In this document: piece after piece, positions 55,302 through 64,000 of the stretch
Position numbering within the stretch: position 1 is the stretch's first letter
Layout: every line of letters begins with the position of its first letter
Assembly (NCBI RefSeq): GCF_000820145.1
Contig: NZ_CDBW01000004.1
Location: forward strand, 1-64,000
DNA: 64,000 bases
Direction: 5' to 3'
From: Aeromonas sobria
Lineage (GTDB): Bacteria > Pseudomonadota > Gammaproteobacteria > Enterobacterales > Aeromonadaceae
Translations under genes and position numbers: made by a program
The notes under the pieces: generated by a model
Told to the model about the DNA's origin: nothing
Database searches by the model: none
What the model saw: the letters and a program-made list of their open reading frames with translations, nothing else

Positions 55302-55377
55302 GCAAAGTGTGGCGCTGCGCGCCATGAACCCACAACACTAACGGACAATCATAACTCGTAGAGTCTTGGGCTATCGG

Positions 55378-55425
55378 CAGGTCAGCAGGTCAGCAGGTCA
55401 GCAGGTCAGCAGGTCAGCAGGTCAG
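55378..55425. repeat. tandem array of CAGGTCAG, six copies
   Basis: Six perfect copies of the 8-mer CAGGTCAG, plus a partial seventh, lie 76 bases after the CGGATAG array and about 70 bases before tRNA-Pro. Confidence 0.97.
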
Positions 55426-55461
55426 CAGGGGAAATGGTAAAAAACGGTAAAAATCAAATGC

Positions 55462-55490
55462 AAAAAGGCCGCTCTATTGAGCGGCCTTTT
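55462..55490 (-). terminator. terminator of tRNA-Pro
   Basis: AAAAGGCCGCTC and GAGCGGCCTTTT form a 12-bp stem around TATT, 7 bases downstream of the tRNA on the minus strand. Confidence 0.9.
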
Positions 55491-55496
55491 CAAATT

Positions 55497-55573
<77 letters not shown>

Positions 55574-55729
55574 ATGTCTGCGGGACGGGAATTTACCGAA
55601 AGGACCGTGCTGACACAAGTCTTTTCTGCATTTAGCTCAGAAAAAAGCGACCAGATGCTCACCAACCACGCGCCGGATCAGCCTGTTTACCCTGCTGTAT
55701 CCTGACGGTGACATACTGGCATCCAGGAC

Positions 55730-56434
55730 TCAACCTAACCGCATCGACTCCGGCCCCAGCAAGCGACGCTGCCAGTCCGCCACAGTGCCATGCTCCAGCC
55801 AGTCGGCTGCATGTTGACGCCAGTTGGGGGAGAGGGCCGGATTCTCCAGCAGCAACAGCAGGTCGGCTTCGTTGCGCACCTGATTGAACAGGATATCCGC
55901 CGTGCGCTTCACCGTCAGTTCGGGATAGGGTCTATCCACCAGCTCCATGGGCGCGTCGGGCGCGATCATGCCCTCCTCCAATACCCGCAGTAGCCAGCCA
56001 CAACGGCCACCCAGCTGCATCACCTGCGACAGCTGGCCATAGCCAAAGCGCTGGTTGAGCTTGAAGCAGGGGGATCTCGGCTGGCTGATCTGGATCAGCG
56101 CCTCACCGAGTCGATAGACATCGCCAATGCATGCCTGTGCCTCGGTCAGCCCAAGGCCAGAGAGATTCTCGCCAAAGGCGGCAGGTTGCCAGGGGGTACG
56201 TGGCGCAGGCAAGCCCAGCGCGGTTTGCCAGGTCTGCCACCAGAGATAGTGATCAGCAGGATAGTAGTGGAGCGCCCGATCCGGGCCACCGTGGTGGCGC
56301 GGGTCACACTGTTCATCCCCTTCCAGACCGGCAAAGGTACAGCGAACTGGCGCAGAAATCGGTTGCTTGTGAATGGCACTGATGAGGCCTGGCACCAACT
56401 CGGTGCCGCGACCGCTAAAAAGGGAGATCCGCAT
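55730..56434 (-). CDS. yiiM: MOSC domain protein, YiiM type
   Basis: YiiM passes electrons or sulfur with molybdenum cofactor to detoxify N-hydroxylated bases such as 6-hydroxylaminopurine. The product (234 residues) has GLEGDEQCDPRHHGGPDRAL, AAFGENLSGLGLTEAQ and the cofactor Cys in QISQPRSPCFKLN. It aligns with E. coli YiiM over its length. The second ATG (56434) is 6 bases from GGAGG and is preferred over the first, which abuts it. Confidence 0.92.
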   Translation of the reverse strand: MRISLFSGRGTELVPGLISAIHKQPISAPVRCTFAGLEGDEQCDPRHHGGPDRALHYYPADHYLWWQTWQTALGLPAPRTPWQPAAFGENLSGLGLTEAQACIGDVYRLGEALIQISQPRSPCFKLNQRFGYGQLSQVMQLGGRCGWLLRVLEEGMIAPDAPMELVDRPYPELTVKRTADILFNQVRNEADLLLLLENPALSPNWRQHAADWLEHGTVADWQRRLLGPESMRLG

Positions 56435-56479
56435 ACTCATCCTCCAGGTTGACGAGAGTAGGCGGATCTTATCATGACG

Positions 56480-57325
56480 TCAGACCACGGCCTGCATCTG
56501 GATAGTCATGGCAATCTCGGCGCGACGACGCTTCTCCGACCGAGCCATCAGATACCAGCTACCAAAGGTAAACAGCGATACCGACAGCAGGATCAGACTG
56601 GCCACCGCATTGATCTCCGGTTTCACCCCGAGCCGCACCGCCGAGAAGACCTCCATCGGCAGCGTGGTGGAGCCCGGGCCGGAGACGAAGCTCGCCAGCA
56701 CCAGGTCATCCAGCGACAGGGCGAACGACATCATGCCGCCTGCCGCCAGCGAGGGGGCGATCATCGGGATGGTGATCAGGAAGAACACCTTCCACGGCTT
56801 GGCGCCAAGATCCATCGCCGCCTCCTCGATGGAGAGATCCAGCTCCCGCAACCGCGCCGACACCACGATCGCCACATAGGCGGTACAGAAGGTGGTGTGC
56901 GCGATCCAGATGGTCAGCATGCCCCGCTCGGCGGGCCAGCCCACCAGCTGGGCCATCGCCACGAACAGCAGCAGCAGCGACAGACCGGTGATCACCTCGG
57001 GCATTACCAGCGGCGCCGTCACCATGCCGCCAAACAGAGTGCGACCACGGAAGTGGGGAATACGGGTCAGCACGAAGGCGGCCACCGTCCCCAGCGCCAC
57101 CGCGGCAATCGCGGTGTAGAAGGCGATCTCCAGCGAGCGGAACACCGAGCCAATCAGCTGCTTGTTGTCGAGCAGGCCGAAGTACCACTTGAGCGACCAG
57201 CCACCCCACACTGTCACCAGCTTGGAGGCGTTGAAGGAGTAGATCACCATGATGACCATGGGCAGGTAGATAAACAGCAGCCCCAGCCAGAGCATCAATT
57301 TGGCAAAACCGAAACGTCTCATCAT
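56480..57325 (-). CDS. potI: polyamine ABC transporter permease, PotI/SpuH type
   Basis: PotI is one of two inner-membrane permeases of the putrescine importer. The 281-residue protein has six predicted helices and the EAA loop SIEEAAMDLGAKPWKVFFLITIP (shown here as EEAAMDLGAKPWKVFFLITI), plus TLPMEVFSAVRLGVKPEINA typical of PotI. Its start overlaps the potH stop by 4 bases. It is the last gene of the operon, equivalent to spuH of Pseudomonas. Confidence 0.95.
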   Translation of the reverse strand: MMRRFGFAKLMLWLGLLFIYLPMVIMVIYSFNASKLVTVWGGWSLKWYFGLLDNKQLIGSVFRSLEIAFYTAIAAVALGTVAAFVLTRIPHFRGRTLFGGMVTAPLVMPEVITGLSLLLLFVAMAQLVGWPAERGMLTIWIAHTTFCTAYVAIVVSARLRELDLSIEEAAMDLGAKPWKVFFLITIPMIAPSLAAGGMMSFALSLDDLVLASFVSGPGSTTLPMEVFSAVRLGVKPEINAVASLILLSVSLFTFGSWYLMARSEKRRRAEIAMTIQMQAVV

Positions 57326-58227
57326 GCCTTGCCCTCCAGCTCTTTGGCCTGATTACGGTTGAACAGGATGATCGGAATGATCAGCACCGCCAGCATCACC
57401 ACCGCCAACGCAGACGCTACCGGCCAGTCGCGGTTGTTGAAGAACTCCTGCCACAGCACCTTACCGATCATCAGGGTCTCCGGGCCGCCCAGCATTTCCG
57501 GGATAACGAACTCCCCCACCACCGGAATAAACACCAGCATGCAGCCGGCGATGATGCCGTTCTTCGAAAGGGGCACTGTGATCTGCCAGAACCGGGTCAG
57601 ATTGCGGGCACCCAGGTCGGAGGCTGCCTCCAGCAGGCTCTGGTCATGCTTGACCAGATTGGCGTAGAGCGGCAGCACCATGAACGGCAGGTAGGAGTAC
57701 ACGATGCCGATATAGACCGCCAGGTTGGTGTTGAGGATCTGCAGCGGCTCGTCGATCACCCCGATCCCCAGCAAGAAGCTGTTGAGCAGACCGTTGTTGC
57801 TGAGGATCCCCATCCACGCATAGACCCGGATCAGAATGGCGGTCCAGGTCGGCATCATGATCAGCAGCAGCAGTACTGTCTGAGTCTCTTTGTTGGCCCG
57901 CGCGATGGAGTAGGCCATCGGATAGCCAATCAGCAGGCAGAGCAGGGTGCTGATAAAGGCCATCTTGAGGGAGCCCAGATAGGCCGCGATATAGAGCTCA
58001 TCCTCCTGCAGCAACAGGTAGTTGCCCATGTTGAGCAGGATAGTGAGCTGATTGTCGGCCCAGCTCACCACGTCGGTGTAAGGGGGGATCGCCACATCCG
58101 CTTCGGCGAAACTGATCTTCACCACAATGATGAAGGGCAGCAGGAAGAAGAGGAACAGCCAGAAGAAGGGGATGCCGATCACCAGCCGGCGCCCCCCAAC
58201 CCGCTTCAGTCGTTGCACGAACGTCAT
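57322..58227 (-). CDS. potH: polyamine ABC transporter permease, PotH/SpuG type
   Basis: The partner permease of PotI. The 301-residue protein has six predicted helices, the start of PotH-type proteins (FFWLFLFFLLPFIIVVKISF), and the EAA loop LLEAASDLGARNLTRFWQI. It overlaps potG and potI by 4 bases at each end, so the three are translationally coupled. Confidence 0.95.
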   Translation of the reverse strand: MTFVQRLKRVGGRRLVIGIPFFWLFLFFLLPFIIVVKISFAEADVAIPPYTDVVSWADNQLTILLNMGNYLLLQEDELYIAAYLGSLKMAFISTLLCLLIGYPMAYSIARANKETQTVLLLLIMMPTWTAILIRVYAWMGILSNNGLLNSFLLGIGVIDEPLQILNTNLAVYIGIVYSYLPFMVLPLYANLVKHDQSLLEAASDLGARNLTRFWQITVPLSKNGIIAGCMLVFIPVVGEFVIPEMLGGPETLMIGKVLWQEFFNNRDWPVASALAVVMLAVLIIPIILFNRNQAKELEGKA

Positions 58228-59378
58228 GATTGCAGCACCACGCCGCTGTCATCTTCCCAATAGAGGAACACCTGGTCATCCCAGGTTGGCCGCTTGCCGT
58301 GGCGTTCGGCATTGGCGATGAAAGCCTGAACGATTTTGCCCGAAGGCAACTTGATATGATAAACCGAGTGACCGCCCAGATAGGCGATGTCATAGACCTC
58401 ACCCTTGGTCCAGTTGAAGTCCGGGTGCTCGATCTCCTCCGGCTTTTGCAGACTCATCAGCAGTTTTTCCGGCCGCAGGGCGTAGGTCACCTTCTTGTTC
58501 TCAGCGCGGGAGCTGATGCCGTGGCCCACATAGATGGGCTGATCCAGATCGGCGCAGGCGATGATGGCATGATCCTGCTCATCTTCGACCAGCAGGCCGT
58601 CGAACAGGTTGACGTTACCGATGAACTCGCACACCAGCCGACTGGCCGGAGTCTCGTAGATATCCATCGGGCTGCCGATCTGCTCGATGCAACCGAGGTG
58701 CATGATGGCGATCCGCTCCGCCATGGTCATGGCTTCTTCCTGATCGTGGGTCACCATGACGCAGGTCACGCCGACCCGCTCGATGATCTCCACCAGCTCC
58801 AGCTGCATCTTGGAGCGCAGCTTCTTGTCGAGTGCTCCCATCGGCTCATCGAGCAGCAGCAACTTGGGACGCTTGGCCAGCGAACGGGCCAGTGCCACCC
58901 GCTGGCGTTGACCACCGGAGAGCTGGTGCGGCTTGCGACGGGCATACTGGGCCATTTGCACCAGCTTGAGCATCTCCTCCACCCGGGCATCGACCTCCGC
59001 CTTGGGCAGGCCATCCTGCTTGAGGCCGAAGGCAATGTTCTGCGCCACCGTCATATGGGGGAACAGGGCGTAGGACTGGAACATCATGTTGATGGGGCGC
59101 TCGTACGGCGGCATGTCGGTGATGTCGACCCCGTCGAGGAACAGCCGCCCCTCGGTCGGGCGTTCGAAACCGGCCAGCATCCGTAGCAGGGTCGATTTGC
59201 CGGAGCCGGAACCGCCGAGCAGGGCGAAGATCTCCCCCTTGTGGATATTGAGCGATACGTTATCGACCGCCAGCGTTTCATCGAACTGCTTGCTTACCCG
59301 ATCAATCTTCACCAGCACTTCTTTGCGCTGCTGGCTGCCCTCAAGGGCTTTCTTATAGGCACTGGAGGCTATCGCCAT
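58224..59378 (-). CDS. potG: polyamine ABC transporter ATPase, PotG/SpuF type
   Basis: The ATP-binding subunit that powers polyamine import. It has Walker A GGSGSGKSTLLRMLAG, signature LSGGQRQRVALAR, Walker B LLLLDEPMGALD, the switch His in VMVTHDQEEAMT and a C-terminal TOBE domain. The start at 59378 (MAIASSAYKKAL) has GGGGAG 7 bases upstream; five more in-frame codons exist before it. It lies 78 bases after the second binding-protein gene. Confidence 0.96.
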   Translation of the reverse strand: MAIASSAYKKALEGSQQRKEVLVKIDRVSKQFDETLAVDNVSLNIHKGEIFALLGGSGSGKSTLLRMLAGFERPTEGRLFLDGVDITDMPPYERPINMMFQSYALFPHMTVAQNIAFGLKQDGLPKAEVDARVEEMLKLVQMAQYARRKPHQLSGGQRQRVALARSLAKRPKLLLLDEPMGALDKKLRSKMQLELVEIIERVGVTCVMVTHDQEEAMTMAERIAIMHLGCIEQIGSPMDIYETPASRLVCEFIGNVNLFDGLLVEDEQDHAIIACADLDQPIYVGHGISSRAENKKVTYALRPEKLLMSLQKPEEIEHPDFNWTKGEVYDIAYLGGHSVYHIKLPSGKIVQAFIANAERHGKRPTWDDQVFLYWEDDSGVVLQS

Positions 59379-59456
59379 TACCAAACTCCCCAACGTGATA
59401 CCGACCTCGTGGCCGATCCATAAAAGCGATTTGGCGCCCCCGAACGGGCACCAAGG

Positions 59457-60566
<1,110 letters not shown>

Positions 60567-60620
60567 TTAACCGTCTGCGCATCCATTCGCGCGGCCCATC
60601 CAGTTGGATGGCATCACTAT

Positions 60621-60648
60621 CCTCCCGGCCGAACCGCAGACCGGGAGG
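60621..60648 (-). other. intercistronic hairpin between the two binding-protein genes
   Basis: CCTCCCGG and CCGGGAGG form an 8-bp stem with a 12-base loop, 12 bases after the first binding-protein stop. With no T run it is more likely to protect the upstream mRNA than to terminate fully. Confidence 0.5.
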
Positions 60649-60660
60649 GGCACTCGTCAC

Positions 60661-61770
<1,110 letters not shown>

Positions 61771-61811
61771 CTAAGCAAATTGTATGCGCATGCCAACCTG
61801 CCCGACCCACC

Positions 61812-63173
61812 TCAACCTTTCAGCTTTGCGGCTGTCAGATCCAGACTGCGCCTGGCCAGATCGACCAATTCATCAACCTGTTCCTCGGTGATGACCAAGG
61901 GGGGCGATATGATCATGGTATCGCCTACCGCCCGCATCACCAAGCCATTGTTAAAGCAGAACTCCCGGCAAGTCATCCCCGCATTTGCCTGGGCCGGGAA
62001 ACGCTGGTTGGTCTGCTTGTCCTGCACTATTTCCAGCGCGGCCACCAGCCCGCGGCCACGGGTTTCCCCCACCAGCGGATGATCGGCCAGCTCCGCCCAG
62101 CGGCGCTGCAAATAGGGGCCGATGGTATCATGCACTCGCTTAACTATGCTCTCTTTCTGCATAAGCTGGATATTGGCCACCGCCACGGCGCAGGAGACCG
62201 GATGACCCGAGTAGGTGAAGCCGTGATTGAACTCGCCCCCCTCCTCCACCAGCCCCTTGGCAACCCGGTCGCTCACCATCACAGCGCCGAGCGGCAGGTA
62301 GCCGGAGGTGATCCCCTTGGCCAGGCACATCAGATCCGGCTTGATGCCAAACCCTTCGCTGGCAAACCAGTGGCCGGTGCGGCCAAAACCGCAGATAACC
62401 TCGTCGGCGATCAGCAGAATGCCGTAGTGATCGCAGATCCGCTGGATCTCCGGCCAGTAGCTGTCAGGCGGAATGATGACGCCGCCCGCCCCCTGGATCG
62501 GCTCGCCGATAAAGGCGGCCACCTTGTCCACCCCCAGCTCCAGAATCTTCTGCTCCAGCTGACGGGCCCGCTCCAGCCCGAACTCGTGGGCACTCATCCC
62601 CTGCCCCTCACCGAAGTGATAGGGCTGATCGATGTGCACTATGCCGGGAATGGGCAGGCCACCCTGGGCATGCATCCCCTTCATACCGCCGAGACTCGCC
62701 CCCGCCACGGTAGAGCCGTGGTAGGCGTTGTGGCGACTGATGATCACCTGTTTGTCAGGCTGACCCTTGCTGGCCCAGTAGTGACGCACCATCCGCAGCA
62801 CGGTGTCGTTGCACTCGGAGCCGGAGCCGGTAAAGAAAACACGATTGAGATGAGCTGGGGTCACCTCGGCCAGCAGGGTCGCCAGCTCGATCACTGGCGG
62901 GTGAGCGGTCTGGAAGAACAGGTTGTAGTAGGGCAACTGCTGCATCTGGCGAGTGGCTGCATCCACCAGCTCTTGTCGGCCATAGCCCATGTTGACGCAC
63001 CACAGGCCCGCCATGCCGTCGAGAATGCGGTGGCCGTCGGAATCTTCGAGATAGACGCCGCTGGCCTTGGTGATGATGCGCGAGCCCTTCTTGTTCAGGG
63101 CCTGAAAGTCGGTAAAGGGGTGCAGGTGGTGGCTGGCATCCAGCTGTTGCCACTCACGGGTTGTCTGCTGCAT
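61812..63173 (-). CDS. spuC: putrescine/polyamine-pyruvate aminotransferase, SpuC type (class III)
   Basis: A PLP-dependent class III aminotransferase that moves an amino group from putrescine, cadaverine or spermidine to pyruvate. The 453-residue protein has GSGSECNDTVLRMVRHYW, HGSTVAGASLGGM, the PLP Asp in LIADEVICGFGRTG and the Schiff-base Lys in LMCLAKGITSGYLPLGAV. It sits between the glutamine-synthetase-like gene and the binding-protein genes, the order of the Pseudomonas spu operon. Its start region is partly duplicated upstream (63251-63375). Confidence 0.92.
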   Translation of the reverse strand: MQQTTREWQQLDASHHLHPFTDFQALNKKGSRIITKASGVYLEDSDGHRILDGMAGLWCVNMGYGRQELVDAATRQMQQLPYYNLFFQTAHPPVIELATLLAEVTPAHLNRVFFTGSGSECNDTVLRMVRHYWASKGQPDKQVIISRHNAYHGSTVAGASLGGMKGMHAQGGLPIPGIVHIDQPYHFGEGQGMSAHEFGLERARQLEQKILELGVDKVAAFIGEPIQGAGGVIIPPDSYWPEIQRICDHYGILLIADEVICGFGRTGHWFASEGFGIKPDLMCLAKGITSGYLPLGAVMVSDRVAKGLVEEGGEFNHGFTYSGHPVSCAVAVANIQLMQKESIVKRVHDTIGPYLQRRWAELADHPLVGETRGRGLVAALEIVQDKQTNQRFPAQANAGMTCREFCFNNGLVMRAVGDTMIISPPLVITEEQVDELVDLARRSLDLTAAKLKG

Positions 63174-63375
63174 GTATTGCTCCTCGGTTCCTTCGATTTA
63201 GCAGGATTATTTTGTCAATTCATCAGGAGGGCTGGCATATCCGCAGTCACTGCCACTCACGGGTGTCAGCTGCATGTATTGCTCCCCTGCGCCTTCGATT
63301 TAGCAGGATTCTGGCGTCAAATAGTCAGGCGGGCTGGCACGTTCGCAGCCACTGCCACTCACAGGTGGCATATCG
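63148..63375 (-). repeat. about 102-bp tandem repeat of the spuC start region
   Basis: The sequence TGCCACTCACGGGT and what follows recurs at 63148, 63251 and 63353 (last copy partial), a period of 102-103 bases. On the minus strand each full copy has AATCGAAGG, a GGAGCAATAC ribosome binding region and an ATGCAG start. The first is the true spuC start; the second gives only a 20-codon frame (ATG 63275) beginning MQLTPVSGSD. Confidence 0.9.
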
Positions 63376-63463
63376 CCACCTGGCTCGTTTCCGGTGTCTT
63401 GGATACAGGGACCGGAGAGGCCGACTCTGGCCTCCCCGTTACAGGGGCTGGCCGCCCCCGGGG

Positions 63464-64000
63464 TCAGACGTTGAGCAGCAGGAACTCCCGCTCCCAGCGA
63501 CTGATAACCCCGAAGTAGGTTTCATACTCTTTGCGTTTTACCGCAACGAAGGCACGGATAAAGCGCTCACCCAGCATCTCCTTGATGGGTTCGCACTGCT
63601 CGAGATGACTGAGCGCCTCCTCCAGCGAACGGGGCAGGCTATAGGGCAGCTCGTAAGCGCTCGACTTCATCTCCGGCAGCGGCTCCAGCTTCTCCATCAT
63701 GCCGAGGTAGCCACAGGCCAGAGTGGCGGCTAGCGCCAGATAGGGGTTGGCATCGGCACCGGCAAAGCGGTTCTCTACCCGACGGGCGCTCGGATCGGAG
63801 AAGGGCACCCGCAGGCCGCAGGTACGGTTCTCTACGCCCCACTGGACGTTGCGCGGCGCGCTCTCACCGAAAGTCAGGCGGCGGTAGGAGTTGACGTTGG
63901 GGGCCAGCAGCGCGGTCACCGCTGGCGTGTATTTCTGCAGACCGGCGATAAAGTGCATGAACTGCTCGCTGTTGCCGCCGTTATCGGTACCAAACAGGTT
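63464..64000 (-). CDS. glutamine synthetase family protein (gamma-glutamylputrescine synthetase-like), partial
   Basis: The C-terminal 178 residues of a GlnA-family enzyme; the gene continues beyond the window. Visible motifs are GGNSEQFMHFIAGLQKY, NSYRRLTFGESAPRNVQWG, NRFAGADANPYLALAATLA and a C-terminal VISRWEREFLLL typical of PuuA/SpuB-type gamma-glutamylpolyamine synthetases rather than housekeeping GlnA. It probably heads or precedes the spuC-binding protein-potGHI operon and ligates glutamate to polyamines for degradation. Confidence 0.88.
   Translation of the reverse strand, partial: NLFGTDNGGNSEQFMHFIAGLQKYTPAVTALLAPNVNSYRRLTFGESAPRNVQWGVENRTCGLRVPFSDPSARRVENRFAGADANPYLALAATLACGYLGMMEKLEPLPEMKSSAYELPYSLPRSLEEALSHLEQCEPIKEMLGERFIRAFVAVKRKEYETYFGVISRWEREFLLLNV

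Noticed and set aside
55232..55425. CRISPR-like repeats
   Set aside because: Units of 7 and 8 bases are directly adjacent with no spacers, so these are simple tandem arrays.
63413..63437. Terminator after the glutamine synthetase-like gene
   Set aside because: A GGAGAGGCC/GGCCTCCCC hairpin exists but has no T run, and spuC downstream is probably in the same operon.

Overview
The window looks like a chromosomal segment of a GC-rich gammaproteobacterium, most probably Aeromonas. The pointers are a chromosomal Qnr pentapeptide protein, a short malic enzyme, a gntK-edd-eda cluster under GntR, a Pseudomonas-like spu polyamine operon, and many close relatives of E. coli genes (PntAB, YqhD/YqhC, PyrBI, SecB, GpmI, EnvC, RecG, PriA, RecQ, SelO). 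This assignment is inferred from protein resemblance only; no database was searched.

Layout. 0-6.5 kb: pntAB transhydrogenase, then aldehyde reductase yqhD divergent from its regulator yqhC, followed by lipocalin blc. 7-9.8 kb: a tightly packed DUF969-DUF979-pcp-gamma-glutamylcyclotransferase operon that suggests a pyroglutamate uptake and processing system. 9.9-12.2 kb: a dCache chemoreceptor and tRNA-Trp. 13-15.3 kb: pyrBI with a strong promoter, PyrL leader and attenuator, then an ArgR-like repressor. 15.4-20.7 kb: gpsA-secB-yibN divergent from gpmI-envC. 20.8-27.2 kb: qnr, then a gluconate/Entner-Doudoroff cluster (gntR; gntK-edd-eda; gntU) with palindromic GntR operators. 27.3-33.1 kb: pssA, recG, an AsmA-family gene. 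33.1-36.7 kb: yiiD, a spermidine-synthase-like gene, dtd and yihY, a region rich in partial gene-end duplications. 36.8-47.9 kb: malic enzyme, mtr, a DUF2867 reductase, an EF-hand-like protein, priA, rpmE, a CpcT-like protein, an HBM chemoreceptor. 48-54.3 kb: rraA, a RyhB-type small RNA with a Fur box, yhhQ, selO, a cytochrome c, recQ and a thioesterase. 54.4-55.6 kb: a candidate AbiTii-domain gene, two short-unit tandem arrays and tRNA-Pro. 55.7-64 kb: yiiM and the polyamine operon puuA/spuB-spuC-spuD-spuE-potGHI, cut by the window end.

The two signals that stand out most are (1) a small RNA at about 48636-48745 (minus) carrying the RyhB core, with a Fur-box promoter and its own terminator, unrepresented by any ORF; and (2) a repeated architecture in which about 100-122 bp from the end of a gene is duplicated next to that gene: three tandem 119-bp copies of the yiiD start, a 122-bp copy of the yihY end differing almost only at synonymous sites, a decayed copy of the DUF2867 gene start, and copies of the spuC start. 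In two of these cases the extra copies form mini-ORFs whose stop codon lies a few bases beyond the next start codon.
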